Shown here: positions 8,103-18,116 of the stretch, in pieces
Numbering within the stretch: position 1 is the stretch's first letter
Layout of the letters: every line of letters starts with the position of its first letter
NCBI GenBank assembly: GCA_004346725.1
Contig: SMDE01000019.1
Span: 29,213 to 93,212, forward strand
Length of the DNA stretch: 64,000 nt
Source of the DNA: Phytobacter diazotrophicus
GTDB lineage: Bacteria; Pseudomonadota; Gammaproteobacteria; Enterobacterales; Enterobacteriaceae
Reading direction: 5' to 3'
Position numbers and translations under genes: made by a program
The notes under the pieces: generated by a model
What the model was told of the DNA's origin: nothing
Seen by the model: the letters and a program-made list of their open reading frames with translations, nothing else
The model's database searches: none

Positions 8103-8306
8103 TCATTCAGCTGTAGAATGACTATCTCTCCAGGCATAATAATCCCCAGCACGCCAACGTGACATTCGGCCCAACTTTATTGGCTTTGGAAACTTACCTA
8201 AAGAGATCAATCTATAAATCCATTTGTCTGTAAACAAACAATCAGAAGTTATAAATTTCATATCAACAAGTGAATCGACTGCTGGACGGCCATCAACATA
8301 TGCCAT
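8103..8306 (-). CDS. AlpA/Vis family transcriptional regulator
   Basis: This 67-residue protein has the AlpA-type winged helix pattern: MKFITSDCLFTDKWIYRLI, then GKFPKPIKLGRMSRW and a closing WRAGDYYAWRDS. In P4, Vis regulates the int and late promoters and can act as an excisionase-like factor. It stands alone upstream of the coiled-coil/capsid pair. A terminator just upstream separates it from the preceding gene, so it should have its own promoter in 8307-8371. Confidence 0.85.
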   Translation of the reverse strand: MAYVDGRPAVDSLVDMKFITSDCLFTDKWIYRLISLGKFPKPIKLGRMSRWRAGDYYAWRDSHSTAE

Positions 8307-8371
8307 TTATAATTCCTCTCTATTCATCATCCTGTGTCAACGGAGAGGATTACAACACTCTACTCAATCGT

Positions 8372-8405
8372 AAAAAAGGCAAGTAAGAAAAAAATCTTAC
8401 CTGCC
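8372..8405 (-). terminator. Rho-independent terminator of the 8413-9207 gene
   Basis: On the minus strand GGCAGGTAAGA pairs perfectly with TCTTACTTGCC (8395-8405 with 8378-8388; one G-U-type position aside), followed by six T at 8377-8372. It directly follows the stop of the 264-residue gene. Confidence 0.8.
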
Positions 8406-8412
8406 TGGGTTG

Positions 8413-9207
8413 TTAATTTTTTGTAAAAACTGGTTTATTGAAAATTGATGCTATTAACTTAATAATGACGGCATGTGATAATGGGGGCTGTTTTTCAATC
8501 GGCCAAAATTCCTCAGCCCTCGCAAATAATAAATCAGCCAGTGCGGTAGCATTTTCTTTCCTAAAGGAAGAGTTTTCTTTATATAAATATATCACTGCAC
8601 TCAAAACTTGATTCCTTTTGACTGCATGTCTTTCTTGCTGCGCAACAGATAACGCTTCATATTTATCGTTAGAATCATCACTTCCAATTAAATCAAGATG
8701 GATTCTTTTTACATCATTCCGCTCTAAATAACCCTCACTATCATAGCCGATACCATCATCATTTTTCCAATCAACTTGTATATATTTGACAACGTCAGAA
8801 TATAAATCACCAGAAGGTAAAAAAAGTGAAGGATACTCGGGAAACTGCCCCTCATAATAAATAAAATCATTCTGAATTTTAGATGGCATTGAAAAGAAAC
8901 CTTTTGTACTGGCTAAAACAAGTCTTTTTTCTTTCTTTACCGAATTTATTTTTATCAAACTATGCTCAGAGATATAGCTAAACCCTTCGTAATCCTTATC
9001 CAAAGAGTCAATATGTTTAATAAAGGCATCAACATCTCTTACTTTGTGTTTTGAAAACGTAAATGGCCCAGCCATTCTTAACACAAATGGAATATTCCTT
9101 TTATTAGCGATGTAAAAAATATCTTGTTCATCACAACCCAATAATTTCGCTGCTTCACTGATACTATAGTGAATACGATGTAGTTTGAGAGAGCTATTTT
9201 TTATCAT
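8413..9207 (-). CDS. Unrecognised satellite protein with N-terminal helix-turn-helix
   Basis: The protein has 264 residues. Residues about 10-40 (HYSISEAAKLLGCDEQDIFY) look like a MerR/AlpA-style helix-turn-helix (SISEAAKLLG...), which suggests DNA binding. The rest is unrecognised: a mixed region with many lysines and aspartates, then a helical C-terminal 80 residues. It sits 6 bases downstream of the integrase stop on the same strand, so it may be co-transcribed with int, and ends at a strong terminator. Its base composition is more AT-rich than the integrase. It may be a satellite regulator, but nothing fixes that role. Confidence 0.65.
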   Translation of the reverse strand: MIKNSSLKLHRIHYSISEAAKLLGCDEQDIFYIANKRNIPFVLRMAGPFTFSKHKVRDVDAFIKHIDSLDKDYEGFSYISEHSLIKINSVKKEKRLVLASTKGFFSMPSKIQNDFIYYEGQFPEYPSLFLPSGDLYSDVVKYIQVDWKNDDGIGYDSEGYLERNDVKRIHLDLIGSDDSNDKYEALSVAQQERHAVKRNQVLSAVIYLYKENSSFRKENATALADLLFARAEEFWPIEKQPPLSHAVIIKLIASIFNKPVFTKN

Positions 9208-9213
9208 TCTAAA

Positions 9214-10395
9214 TTAAGTCCCTAATCCATTAATAAAATCGGCATACCATTGCATCATTTCTCTACGTCCTTCAAGATATTGAGCATGGTTGTAAATACC
9301 ACGGATTGAATTTTTATCAAGATGAGCTAGTTGAGTTTCAATCCACGCACTATTAAAACCTTTCTCGTGCAAAATTGTGCTCATCGTATGTCTAAAGCCA
9401 TGACCAGTAACCCGCCCACCATAGCCTATACGCTTAAAAACCTGATTAATGCTAGCTTCACTCATGCACTTACTGGGGTCGTTACGTCCAGGGAACATCA
9501 GCGAATAATTCCCGGTCAGTTCTTTCAACACTTCAAGATAAGCCAAAGTTTGTTTTGATAGCGGGACAATATGAGCACGACGCATTTTCATGCGTTCTTT
9601 AGGAATTTCCCATACAGCGTTGCCGAAATCCACTTCACGCCATTCAGCGGCACGTAGTTCTCCAGTTCTCAATCCTGTCAGAATAAGCAAATGCGCACCC
9701 AATAAAACAATAGGGCTACCAGTGTAGGCATTCAGAGCCTTGAAAAATTCGGGCAGTTCGCTGGGTTTAAGGAAAGGATAATGAATGGCCTCATGCCCTT
9801 GCATTGCACTAGCGAGATCAGGAGCAGGATTATAGACAGCTCGACCCGTTACGATGGCATAGCGGAAAACCTCTCCACAACGCTGGCGAACTTTCTTCGC
9901 TTTTTCCATCGCCCCTCTTGCTTCTATCAGTCTCAGAACTTCCAGTAGCTCTAAAGGCTTAATGTCAGCTATAGGGCGGTAGCCAATATGCGGGAAAACG
10001 TCTTTATCAAATGCCTCAAGAATGTCGGAAGCATATCCCTCAGACCATTTGGGCGACTTCATCCTATGCCACTCTAACGCAACCTCTCTGAACGGGTTGA
10101 GTATCTCAGTGGCGGCGGTTAAAGCCAGCTTCTTTGCTTTCTTAACTTCACCGGGATCGTCACCCAATGCGAGTAGTTTCTTTGCCTCTTCACGTTTTTG
10201 CCTGGCATCAGCAAGAGAGACTGTGGGGTAGACACCAAAGGACAGGCGTTTTTCTTTACCGCCAAAACGGTACTTCATACGCCAGTAGCGTGAGCCATTA
10301 GGTTCGACCTGCAGATAAAGGCCGCCTCCATCTGCGAGCTTATAGCTTTTCTCTTGTCCTTTAGCAGCTTCAACCTTGCGGGCATTAAGCATCAT
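9214..10395 (-). CDS. int: P4-family tyrosine integrase
   Basis: This 393-residue protein carries an N-terminal DUF4102-type arm-binding domain (GGGLYLQVEPNGSRYW), a SAM-like core-binding domain and a C-terminal tyrosine recombinase domain. Visible catalytic residues are Arg in GLRTGELRAAEW, His and Arg in HGFRHTMST, a His in QLAHLDK and the nucleophile Tyr in YNHAQY. I chose the ATG at 10395, matching the usual MxLxxxK start (MMLNARKVEAAKG); the open frame extends 23 codons further upstream but that part does not look like integrase. It lies 165 bases from the 3' end of thrW, which is the attachment site. Confidence 0.93.
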   Translation of the reverse strand: MMLNARKVEAAKGQEKSYKLADGGGLYLQVEPNGSRYWRMKYRFGGKEKRLSFGVYPTVSLADARQKREEAKKLLALGDDPGEVKKAKKLALTAATEILNPFREVALEWHRMKSPKWSEGYASDILEAFDKDVFPHIGYRPIADIKPLELLEVLRLIEARGAMEKAKKVRQRCGEVFRYAIVTGRAVYNPAPDLASAMQGHEAIHYPFLKPSELPEFFKALNAYTGSPIVLLGAHLLILTGLRTGELRAAEWREVDFGNAVWEIPKERMKMRRAHIVPLSKQTLAYLEVLKELTGNYSLMFPGRNDPSKCMSEASINQVFKRIGYGGRVTGHGFRHTMSTILHEKGFNSAWIETQLAHLDKNSIRGIYNHAQYLEGRREMMQWYADFINGLGT

Positions 10396-10559
10396 TGGGG
10401 GCACATTTCCTAGACCGAACAGTAGATGCCCCCGATTGTGCCCCCAACAGCATGTTGATTTCAATAGATAGGGGTTGACTTCAAGCGACTGAGAACAGCG
10501 TAACTTCTATGTTTTTAAAGGGTTTTATTGAGGTGAGTTGACTTGAAAATACTAGGGGA

Positions 10560-10635
10560 TGGTGCCGATAATAGGAGTCGAACCTACGACCTTCGCATTA
10601 CGAATGCGCTGCTCTACCAACTGAGCTATATCGGC
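10560..10635 (-). tRNA. thrW: tRNA-Thr(CGU), satellite attachment site
   Basis: Read on the minus strand, the 76 bases fold as a tRNA. The acceptor stem pairs GCCGATA with TATCGGC, followed by A and an encoded CCA. The D arm contains AGCTCAGTTGGTAGAGC, the anticodon loop is TTCGTAA with anticodon CGT, and the T arm contains GGTTCGACTCC. It lies just downstream of proA, as thrW does in E. coli, where it is also used as an integration site. The satellite joins at its 3' end and leaves the tRNA intact. Confidence 0.97.
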
Positions 10636-10751
10636 CCTGAAAGGACGGGATTCACGTCGGTGAACCACGGGGCAAAAGGTTAGATCTAACGAGGTGATGC
10701 GTCAATGCCCTTTGGAATCAAACGGCTACTTTTGCATCACCCCGCTGTTAT

Positions 10752-12005
10752 TTACGCACGAATCGTATCGTCACCGAAACCGATCCACTTGTAGGTGGTA
10801 AGAGCTTCAAGGCCCATCGGTCCACGCGCATGCAATTTTTGCGTGCTCACAGCCACTTCCGCGCCCAGGCCAAACTGACCGCCGTCGGTGAAACGCGTGG
10901 AGGCATTCACATAAACAGCAGAAGAGTCGACCTCATTGACGAAACGGTTCGCATTACTGAGAGTACGCGTCAGGATAGCATCGGAGTGCTGCGTGCCATG
11001 CTCGCGGATATGGGCGATAGCATCGTCCAGGTCAGCAACGATTTTCACGTTCAGATCCAGCGACAAAAACTCATTGTCATACTCTTCTGCTTTAACCGGT
11101 ACAACCGCTGCCGGACCCGATTGCAGCGCCGCCAGCGATTGCGCATCCGCATGCAAGGTAACGCCGCTTTCCGCCATCTGCTTGCTCAACGCAGGCAGGA
11201 AAGTGCCCGCAATATCCTGATGAACCAGCAGCGTTTCGACGGTGTTACAGGTACTCGGACGCTGGGTTTTCGCATTCACGATAATGTTCAGCGCCGGGGC
11301 AATCTCTGCCGTATTATCAACAAAAATATGGCAAACGCCGATGCCTCCGGTAATCACCGGAATGGTGGACTGTTCACGACACAGCTTATGCAGGCCAGCC
11401 CCACCGCGCGGGATCAGCATGTCGATGTATTTATCCATCTTAAGCATTTCATTGACCAGCACGCGGTCCGGGCTTTCAATCGCCTGTACCGCGCCGGCGG
11501 GTAAACCGCACTCTTCCAGCGCCTGCTGAATCACTTTTACCGTTGCCGCATTGGTGCGCCAGGTCTCTTTACCGCCGCGCAGAATCGCCGCGTTGCCGGT
11601 TTTCAGGCACAGGGAAGCCACATCCACGGTGACATTCGGACGCGCTTCATAAATCACGCCAATTACGCCGAGCGGCACACGGCGACGCTCAATGCGCAGG
11701 CCGCTGTCCAGAATACCACCGTCGATCACCTGCCCTACCGGGTCAGCCAGCTTGCACACATGGCGAACATCGTCAGCAATCGCTTTCAAACGCGCTGTCG
11801 TCAACGCAAGGCGATCAAGCAGCGCTTCGCTCAGCCCATTACGGCGAGCCTCCAGAACGTCCTGCTCGTTAGCGAGAATAATCTCGTCAGACTGTGCTTC
11901 AAGGTAATCGGCGATTTTTTCCAGTACGCGATTTTTTTCACGGCTGGAGAGCAATGCCAGCTTGTACGACGCTGCTTTAGCAGCGATGCCCATCTGTTCC
12001 AGCAT
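10752..12005 (-). CDS. proA: Glutamate-5-semialdehyde dehydrogenase (gamma-glutamyl phosphate reductase)
   Basis: ProA reduces gamma-glutamyl phosphate to glutamate-5-semialdehyde with NADPH, the second step of proline synthesis in the cytoplasm. The 417-residue length is that of E. coli ProA. The nucleotide-binding segment [14 protein letters not shown], the active-site cysteine region with [13 protein letters not shown], and the end [13 protein letters not shown] are all family signatures. It starts 11 bases after the proB stop and forms the proBA operon with it. Nothing looks damaged. Confidence 0.97.
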   Translation of the reverse strand: MLEQMGIAAKAASYKLALLSSREKNRVLEKIADYLEAQSDEIILANEQDVLEARRNGLSEALLDRLALTTARLKAIADDVRHVCKLADPVGQVIDGGILDSGLRIERRRVPLGVIGVIYEARPNVTVDVASLCLKTGNAAILRGGKETWRTNAATVKVIQQALEECGLPAGAVQAIESPDRVLVNEMLKMDKYIDMLIPRGGAGLHKLCREQSTIPVITGGIGVCHIFVDNTAEIAPALNIIVNAKTQRPSTCNTVETLLVHQDIAGTFLPALSKQMAESGVTLHADAQSLAALQSGPAAVVPVKAEEYDNEFLSLDLNVKIVADLDDAIAHIREHGTQHSDAILTRTLSNANRFVNEVDSSAVYVNASTRFTDGGQFGLGAEVAVSTQKLHARGPMGLEALTTYKWIGFGDDTIRA

Positions 12006-12016
12006 ACCTCTGCTCC

Positions 12017-13120
12017 TTAACGGATAATCATATCGTCGCGATGCACGGCGACCGGGCCATATTCATAGCCGAGAATGGAATCAATTTGCTGCGAATGATG
12101 ACCGGCAACGCGACGCAGCGCGTCACTGTTATAGCGGGTAACGCCATGTGCAATATCGCGACCTTCGAGGTTACGGATGCGGATCACTTCACCACGGGAA
12201 AAGTTGCCTGTCACGCTTTTAATCCCTTTTGGCAACAAGGAGCTGCCGCGTTCCAGGATAGCGGCTGTCGCGCCTTCATCAACGGTGATTTCACCTGCCG
12301 GAGGCGCGCCAAAAATCCAGCGCTTACGGTTTTCCAGCGGTGAAGCCTGCGCATGGAAAAGCGTCCCGACCTGAACCCCTTCCATCACATCGCCAATCAC
12401 ACCCGGCCTGCTGCCTGCGGCAATAATAGTATCGATACCTGCACGACAGGCGACATCCGCCGCCTGCAATTTGGTACCCATCCCGCCAGTACCCAGGCCC
12501 GATACGCTGTCACCCGCAATCGCGCGCAACGCGTCATCAATACCGTACACATCCTTGATCAATTCAGCGTCCGGGTTATTACGCGGGTCAGCGGTAAAGA
12601 GACCTTGCTGATCGGTCAGAAGCAGGAGTTTGTCTGCGCCCGCCAGAATCGCGGCCAGCGCCGATAAATTGTCATTGTCGCCGACTTTGATTTCCGCCGT
12701 CGCAACAGCGTCATTCTCGTTGATGACCGGCACAATGTTGTTGTCGAGGAGCGCACGCAGAGTGTCACGCGCATTAAGGAAACGCTCACGGTCTTCCATA
12801 TCGGCGCGGGTTAACAGCATTTGCCCAACGTGGATGCCGTAAATCGAGAACAACTGTTCCCACAGTTGAATCAGGCGGCTTTGCCCGACAGCGGCAAGAA
12901 GTTGTTTCGAGGCGATGGTGGCAGGCAACTCCGGATAACCCAGGTGCTCACGCCCGGCGGCGATAGCGCCAGAAGTCACAATAACAATACGATGCCCTGC
13001 TGCATGTAGCTGTGCGCACTGGCGCACGAGTTCAACAATGTGGGCGCGGTTCAGGCGGCGGGATCCGCCCGTTAAAACACTGGTGCCGAGTTTCACTACC
13101 AGCGTCTGGCTGTCGCTCAT
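12017..13120 (-). CDS. proB: Glutamate 5-kinase
   Basis: ProB phosphorylates glutamate with ATP, the first and proline-inhibited step of proline synthesis. The 367-residue product has an amino acid kinase domain ([13 protein letters not shown] at the start, [34 protein letters not shown]) and a C-terminal PUA domain from about residue 275, ending in HRDDMIIR. It is the first gene of proBA and is divergent from phoE. Length and motifs are those of the E. coli enzyme. Confidence 0.97.
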   Translation of the reverse strand: MSDSQTLVVKLGTSVLTGGSRRLNRAHIVELVRQCAQLHAAGHRIVIVTSGAIAAGREHLGYPELPATIASKQLLAAVGQSRLIQLWEQLFSIYGIHVGQMLLTRADMEDRERFLNARDTLRALLDNNIVPVINENDAVATAEIKVGDNDNLSALAAILAGADKLLLLTDQQGLFTADPRNNPDAELIKDVYGIDDALRAIAGDSVSGLGTGGMGTKLQAADVACRAGIDTIIAAGSRPGVIGDVMEGVQVGTLFHAQASPLENRKRWIFGAPPAGEITVDEGATAAILERGSSLLPKGIKSVTGNFSRGEVIRIRNLEGRDIAHGVTRYNSDALRRVAGHHSQQIDSILGYEYGPVAVHRDDMIIR

Positions 13121-13307
13121 GATTTCTGCCGTTCAACGTAGAAGAAAAAAAGTAAACAGTCTTTGTAACAGGATCAGAGCCAACTTCCAACTGGCAGTTT
13201 TAACAACTTAAGAAAATCCTTGAAGGCAATCAGAAAACCTACTTACAAAACTTGACGCTTTTATGACACTACCTGTAAAACCTGCTTTGTAAAAAAATAA
13301 ATAAGAA

Positions 13308-13325
13308 TTGTCATAAAACTTTAAT
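13308..13325 (+). promoter_or_regulatory. Candidate PHO box upstream of phoE
   Basis: The 296-base proB-phoE gap holds both divergent promoters. At 13308-13325 the sequence TTGTCATAAAACTTTAAT resembles the PhoB box, two CTGTCAT-like 7-mers 11 bases apart; the first repeat is nearly perfect and the second is weak. It lies about 90 bases before the phoE start, a suitable distance for PhoB activation, and phoE of E. coli is a PhoB-activated gene under phosphate limitation. Binding is inferred. Confidence 0.6.
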
Positions 13326-13416
13326 TCGCAGACGTTAAAACCTACGTGAATTTTTCACTCGAGCGGCGACGTTCAGCGATCTAAAGCGCGTTAATTACAA
13401 TTAATCAGGAAACATA

Positions 13417-14496
13417 ATGAAAAAAACTACTTTGGCATTAATGATGATCGGCCTTGGTGTTGTTTCTGCTTCTTCCAACGCTGCGGAAATCTACAACAAA
13501 AATGGTAACAAACTGGATCTGTACGGCAAAATCAAAGCCATGCACTACTTCAGCGATGATACCACTCAGGATGGCGACAAAACTTACGTACGTCTGGGCT
13601 TCAAAGGCGAAACGCAGATCAACGATCAACTGACCGGTTTCGGTCGTTGGGAATCTGAATTCGCTGGCAACACCGACGAAAGCAGCTCTACTCAGAAAAC
13701 GCGTCTGGCGTTCGCTGGCCTGAAAGCAAAAACCTACGGTTCTATCGACTACGGTCGTAACCTGGGTATCCTGTACGATGCAGCGTCTGTAACCGATATG
13801 TTCCCGGAATTCGGCGGTGACTCTCTGACCCGTACCGATAACTTCATGACCAAACGTACCACTGGCGTGGCTACCTACCGTAACACCGACTTCTTCGGTG
13901 CGGTTGACGGTCTGAACCTGGGCCTGCAGTACCAGGGTAAAAACGAAACCGGCCGTACTGCTTCTAAACAGAATGGCGACGGCTTCGGTACCTCCCTGTC
14001 CTACAACTTTGGCGGCAGCCCGGTTACTCTGATTGCTGCGTATGCCAAATCAGACCGTACCGATCTGCAGAACTCTCAGGCACTGGGTAAAGGCGCTAAC
14101 GCGGAAGCGTGGATTTCTGGCGTGAAATACGACGCTAACAACATCTACCTGGCGGCTATGTACAGCATCGCGCAGAACATGACGCCAATCGGCAGCCGTG
14201 GTTTTGCTAACAAATCCGAAAACTTCGAAGCCGTTGCTCAGTACCAGTTCGACTTCGGTCTGCGTCCGTCCATTGGTTACGTACAGACCAAAGGTAAAGA
14301 CCTGGAAAACGGTTGGGGCGATCAGGACCTGGTTAAATATGTTGACGTAGGCGCTACCTACTACTTCAACAAAAACTTCTCTGCAATGGTTGATTACAAA
14401 ATCAACCAACTGGACAAAGGTGATTTCGCAACTTACGTCGGTTCAAGCTACGTTACCGACGACATCGTTGCTGTTGGCGTGACTTACCAGTTCTAA
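13417..14496 (+). CDS. phoE: Outer membrane porin PhoE
   Basis: PhoE is a trimeric 16-strand beta-barrel porin that favours anions and phosphate compounds. Residues 1-22 form a signal peptide cleaved before [12 protein letters not shown], and the protein ends in the OMP signature VGVTYQF with C-terminal Phe. Gene place beside proBA, the [19 protein letters not shown] strand and the loop 3 segment around MFPEFGGDS distinguish it as PhoE rather than OmpC or OmpF. Loops differ from E. coli PhoE, as normal between genera. A PHO box lies upstream and a strong terminator follows. Confidence 0.93.
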   Translation: MKKTTLALMMIGLGVVSASSNAAEIYNKNGNKLDLYGKIKAMHYFSDDTTQDGDKTYVRLGFKGETQINDQLTGFGRWESEFAGNTDESSSTQKTRLAFAGLKAKTYGSIDYGRNLGILYDAASVTDMFPEFGGDSLTRTDNFMTKRTTGVATYRNTDFFGAVDGLNLGLQYQGKNETGRTASKQNGDGFGTSLSYNFGGSPVTLIAAYAKSDRTDLQNSQALGKGANAEAWISGVKYDANNIYLAAMYSIAQNMTPIGSRGFANKSENFEAVAQYQFDFGLRPSIGYVQTKGKDLENGWGDQDLVKYVDVGATYYFNKNFSAMVDYKINQLDKGDFATYVGSSYVTDDIVAVGVTYQF

Positions 14497-14533
14497 GTCT
14501 CGCATAAACGCACTTCACTGAAGTACGGAACAT

Positions 14534-14571
14534 AAAGCACCGAACGATAACCTCGTCGGTGCTTTCTTTTT
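14534..14571 (+). terminator. Rho-independent terminator of phoE
   Basis: AAAGCACCGA (14534-14543) pairs with TCGGTGCTTT (14556-14565) with a 12-base loop, followed by CTTTTTT. It lies 38 bases past the phoE stop. Confidence 0.85.
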
Positions 14572-14666
14572 TCCGCCAGTATATGCAACAAAAAGCAAGA
14601 AAGAGCTATCGAAAAACCGTCGTGAAACAGTGCATTACAGCGCGCCGTTATGCACACATGCCTGAC

Positions 14667-15938
14667 TCAGAATGCCGTTTCCAGTGAATCGGTGACGCAA
14701 TAGTCATCATCCACCAGTGGCAAATAGCGCCACTTATCAAACGCGGTACAGGGATGTGAAATGCCACAACCTACCCAGTCGCCGGGCTTTAAGGCATCCT
14801 CTTGCGGCAACAACAAATAGGCATGTTGATCGTTCACCTCGCTGATGCGCATGCCAGAAGCGACGCGAGGAGCACTACCATCCACATTTCGCACCCACAG
14901 CGGATTCGGCAAGTCCTGGTCAAAGGGCACATCGCGGCGTCCGAAATCAACAAACGCCAGGCCTGGTTCAGGGCGCGATAATACCCTCCCCCAGATCTCC
15001 AGCGCAGGCTCAAAATGATGACGGGCGCCCGGTTGGGCAAACGGCGCAATGCGGGCATATAACCCGTTATCGTGGGCCATATAGGCACCCGAACGAATCA
15101 GCGGTGTGATCGGTAGTGATAGCCTCGCCCCGCTAAAACAGGCGCTGACCACATCAAACCAGGCGCCGCCTCCGGCGCTGAGAATAATAGTGTCGCTGCT
15201 GAACAGTTGCTCCCCGGCCAACAGCGCAGCCGTCGCGATCAGCATCTGGCAATAATCGCGCACTCTGGCGATACCCGCGGCATCACGCCCCGCCCCCAGC
15301 GCGCCTTCGTAGCCCGCCACACCCACCAGTTGCAGGACCGGGCTTGCCGCAATCGCGGCGGCAATCTCCAGTGCTTGCGCGGATGAGCGACACCCCGTGC
15401 GCCCGCCACTGACCGACATCTCCAGCAGAACCGCAATGCGACTGTCGCCGAGATGCTGTTCCAGCAAACGCACTCCCTCCAGCGAATCAACATAGCAAAG
15501 GAAGCCATGGTCAGGATGCTGCTTTTGCCACTCACCTATCCAGCGAATACCGGCAGGGTCGACCAGTTGATTGGCGAGAAAAACATTACGGATACCAAAC
15601 TGGCGCAGCGCGCGAACCTGCGCAGGCGTTGCCGCGCTCAATCCCCAGGCACCGCCTTCGGTGACGGCTCGACGCAGGATGGCGGGCGACATTGACGTCT
15701 TGCCGTGTGCTGCCAGCAGCACACCCTGTTCGCGACAAAAATCAGCCAACTGACGCAGATTATTCTCCAGCGCCGATTGCTTCATTAGCATCAATGGAGA
15801 AAACACGCTATCGCTGGCCAGTACCGGTGTCCCCACAGGTAACGGCGCATCGCCACGGCCTGCAACAGATTTAAAGCGTGGCGCAGGTTGCAGCGCATCC
15901 AGCAGACCGTCTGCCACCAACGGAAAATGAATCGACAT
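14667..15938 (-). CDS. DSD1-type PLP/zinc D-amino-acid dehydratase (amino acid deaminase)
   Basis: The 423-residue protein has the fold-type III (alanine racemase N-terminal) barrel with the PLP lysine at K80 in AAHGKTSMSP, and a C-terminal D-serine dehydratase-like domain with the zinc pair H395 and C397 in GISHPCTAFDKW. This combination is that of eukaryotic DSD1-type D-serine dehydratase and of bacterial D-threonine aldolase-like enzymes. The start ATG 15938 has GGAGG six bases upstream. It is the last gene of an operon with an amino acid ABC transporter and RidA. Substrate is not fixed by sequence; D-serine, D-threonine or a 3-hydroxy amino acid are likely. Such deamination would release 2-aminoacrylate-type enamines. 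Confidence 0.8.
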   Translation of the reverse strand: MSIHFPLVADGLLDALQPAPRFKSVAGRGDAPLPVGTPVLASDSVFSPLMLMKQSALENNLRQLADFCREQGVLLAAHGKTSMSPAILRRAVTEGGAWGLSAATPAQVRALRQFGIRNVFLANQLVDPAGIRWIGEWQKQHPDHGFLCYVDSLEGVRLLEQHLGDSRIAVLLEMSVSGGRTGCRSSAQALEIAAAIAASPVLQLVGVAGYEGALGAGRDAAGIARVRDYCQMLIATAALLAGEQLFSSDTIILSAGGGAWFDVVSACFSGARLSLPITPLIRSGAYMAHDNGLYARIAPFAQPGARHHFEPALEIWGRVLSRPEPGLAFVDFGRRDVPFDQDLPNPLWVRNVDGSAPRVASGMRISEVNDQHAYLLLPQEDALKPGDWVGCGISHPCTAFDKWRYLPLVDDDYCVTDSLETAF

Positions 15939-15949
15939 AACGCCTCCGA

Positions 15950-16687
15950 TCAATGCTCAAGAACACGCGATAAAAACTGCTGGGTGCGCGGATTTTGTGG
16001 ATTAACGAATATCTGCTCTGGCGATCCTTGTTCAGCAATCACCCCCTGATCCATAAACACCACGCGGTCTGCGGTTTTGCGCGCAAAGCCCATCTCATGG
16101 GTGACCACCACCATGGTCATCCCTTCACGCGCCAGGCTGCGCATCACCTCCATGACTTCGCCCACCAGTTCGGGATCGAGCGCGGAGGTGGCTTCATCAA
16201 AAAACATAATTTTCGGCTCTACTGCCAGCGCCCTGGCGATCGCCACGCGTTGCTGCTGACCGCCGGAGAGTTGCGCCGGATAATAATGCGCGCGCTCAGC
16301 CAGCCCGACGCGCGTCAGGGCCGCCATGCCGCGTTTATTGGCCTCAGCCTCAGACAGCTTTTGCGCTTTTATCAGCGCCAGCGTCACGTTGCCGAGCGCG
16401 GTTTTGTGGGGAAACAGGTTGAACTGCTGGAACACCATTCCGACATGACCACAAATTTCCCGGCTGCGTTTATGGTCGTGCAGCGGCACATTGTTAACCC
16501 AGATTTCGCCCCCATCGGCCGTTTCCAGCCCGCTCATGATGCGTAACACGGTACTTTTGCCGGAACCTGATGCGCCAATCAGCACCAGCACTTCGCCGGG
16601 CGAAACAGCAAGGCTGATCTCTTTTAGCACCTGGGTGCTACCAAAAGATTTGGTAATACGGCTCAGCGTAATGGCGGAATTGCTCAT
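15950..16687 (-). CDS. Polar amino acid ABC transporter, ATPase subunit
   Basis: This 245-residue ATPase of the HisP/GlnQ group has a Walker [10 protein letters not shown], a Q-loop in [13 protein letters not shown], the signature [15 protein letters not shown], Walker [14 protein letters not shown] and the H-loop VVVTHEMGF. It powers uptake with the two permeases directly upstream. The start ATG 16687 overlaps the stop of the upstream permease as ATGA; the open frame runs further upstream but within that gene. Its stop lies 11 bases before the deaminase start. Confidence 0.92.
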   Translation of the reverse strand: MSNSAITLSRITKSFGSTQVLKEISLAVSPGEVLVLIGASGSGKSTVLRIMSGLETADGGEIWVNNVPLHDHKRSREICGHVGMVFQQFNLFPHKTALGNVTLALIKAQKLSEAEANKRGMAALTRVGLAERAHYYPAQLSGGQQQRVAIARALAVEPKIMFFDEATSALDPELVGEVMEVMRSLAREGMTMVVVTHEMGFARKTADRVVFMDQGVIAEQGSPEQIFVNPQNPRTQQFLSRVLEH

Positions 16688-17328
16688 GAGAACTGGCTCC
16701 TGGTTTGATGATGTTGAACCCAACGGGAAAGCGGAAAGCAGACAACGAAGTACAGCACGGCCACCAGCGCATAAATCACTACCGGCTGACCGATACGATC
16801 AACGATCGCCTGGCCCTGGTGCATCAGCTCCGACATGCCAATCATGCTGACAATAGAGGTATCCTTAATCAGGGAAAGATACTGCCCCACCAGTGGTGGC
16901 AGTACGATGCCGCGCGTCTGTGGCAAGATGACGCTAAGAAAGGTCTGGCGTTTTGACAACCCGAGGATCCACGACACTTCCCATTGTCCTTTGGGTACCG
17001 CTTCGATCCCGGCGCGAAAGACTTCGGCGATATAGGCCCCCTGGTAAATACTCAAACCGAGGATACCGGCGGCAAACAAATTGATTTCATAGCCAAAATA
17101 GGCCACGCCAAAGTAGATAAACATCAGGGTGATCAATACCGGCGTGCCGCGAAACAACTCGGTGTAAAGCACGGCAATATGGCTGGCGACCGGGACACGG
17201 CTGGTACGCAACACGGCGGCGAGCAGGCCAAGCAGCGTGCTGCCAATGATGGCCGCGACCGAAAGCAGCAGGGTGATCCACAGCCCCTCCAGTAGCAACG
17301 GCAACGAGGTCATTACCATATCGCTCAT
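16684..17328 (-). CDS. Polar amino acid ABC transporter, permease subunit 2
   Basis: The 214-residue inner membrane protein belongs to the HisM/GlnP family. It has about five hydrophobic helices (for example [18 protein letters not shown]) and the EAA loop AAxxxG-type stretch [20 protein letters not shown] that contacts the ATPase. Its start overlaps the stop of the first permease as ATGA. With its partner it should form the membrane channel of the importer. Confidence 0.92.
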   Translation of the reverse strand: MSDMVMTSLPLLLEGLWITLLLSVAAIIGSTLLGLLAAVLRTSRVPVASHIAVLYTELFRGTPVLITLMFIYFGVAYFGYEINLFAAGILGLSIYQGAYIAEVFRAGIEAVPKGQWEVSWILGLSKRQTFLSVILPQTRGIVLPPLVGQYLSLIKDTSIVSMIGMSELMHQGQAIVDRIGQPVVIYALVAVLYFVVCFPLSRWVQHHQTRSQFS

Positions 17329-18062
17329 AGCGCATTCTCCCGTTTCAGTGGGTTAGTCAGCCATTTTTTTGCCCACCACCGGGCGGACTTTTTTACCGGC
17401 GTGACCAGTTGCGGATGAAATAAGCGGCTTCCCACCAGGTTACCGAGCCAGGAAAAGAGATTACTCAGCAGCAGATAGACCAGCGCCACCACGCTGAACG
17501 TCTGGATATAAAGCAAGGTGCGGGCGTTTATCACGGTGGCGGTGCCGGTCAATTCCGGCAGTGCAATGGCCGACAAAAGCGACGTGCCGAGCAATAGCTG
17601 GATCAGGTTGTTAATAATGGCCGGCCACACGGCGCGCGCGGCCTGGGGCAACACCACACTCAGAAAGACCTGGCGGCGTGAAATACCTAAAATCCACGCG
17701 GCTTCCAGTTGCCCTTTCGGCACCGACTGTATTCCGGCGCGAAAGGTCTCCGACAGGTAAGCACCGACGTTAATGCCCAAAGCCAGCACCCCCGCGGTAA
17801 AGGCGCTCATGGTGATGCCGAGGGAAGGCAGACCAAAAAAGATGATGAAAATTTGCAGCAACACCGGCGTGTTACGGATAAATTCCACATAGCAGTGGCT
17901 CAGCCAGCGTAGCGGCGCTACCGCCGAGGCTTTCGCCAGCGCTGCCAGCAAGCCGAGCGCGACGGCCAGCACAAACGCGAGAAGAGTAACCTGTAATGTC
18001 AGCCAGGCGGCGGCCAGGAAGGTCTCGCCGTAACTCCACAGGGTTAGCCATTGATAACTCAT
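17325..18062 (-). CDS. Polar amino acid ABC transporter, permease subunit 1
   Basis: The 245-residue HisQ/GlnP-type permease has an N-terminal helix ETFLAAAWLTLQVTLLAF, further membrane helices and the EAA loop LEAAWILGISRRQVFLSVVLPQAARAVWP. I chose ATG 18062, preceded by AAGGAG seven bases upstream, instead of the longer open frame. It follows the binding protein gene by 54 bases and pairs with permease 2. The C-terminal tail is basic (KKSARWWAKKW) and cytoplasmic. Confidence 0.9.
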   Translation of the reverse strand: MSYQWLTLWSYGETFLAAAWLTLQVTLLAFVLAVALGLLAALAKASAVAPLRWLSHCYVEFIRNTPVLLQIFIIFFGLPSLGITMSAFTAGVLALGINVGAYLSETFRAGIQSVPKGQLEAAWILGISRRQVFLSVVLPQAARAVWPAIINNLIQLLLGTSLLSAIALPELTGTATVINARTLLYIQTFSVVALVYLLLSNLFSWLGNLVGSRLFHPQLVTPVKKSARWWAKKWLTNPLKRENAL

Positions 18063-18116
18063 GCATGGACTCCTTTCTGCGGTGTAGCAGACCAAAGGGC
18101 GCTACACCGCAGGCAA

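Larger units (their letters stand above)
1..10559. mobile_element. P4-type phage satellite integrated at thrW (distal end outside window)
   Basis: The genes here fit a P4-like satellite: a tyrosine integrase beside a tRNA 3' end, an AlpA/Vis-type regulator, Ash/Icd, small leader-operon genes, a P4-alpha-like primase/helicase and an Ogr/Delta activator, all on the minus strand. The right boundary is the 3' end of thrW. I found no second copy of the thrW 3' end in the left 1.6 kb, so the element continues past position 1. No tail, portal or terminase genes are present, as expected for a satellite that uses a helper phage. A P2-type major capsid gene is an unusual addition. The exact left end is unknown. 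Confidence 0.85.

Noticed and set aside
10692..10740. GGTGATGC and GCATCACC inverted pair between thrW and proA as a proA terminator
   Set aside because: The arms are separated by about 32 bases and there is no T run, so I do not call a terminator.
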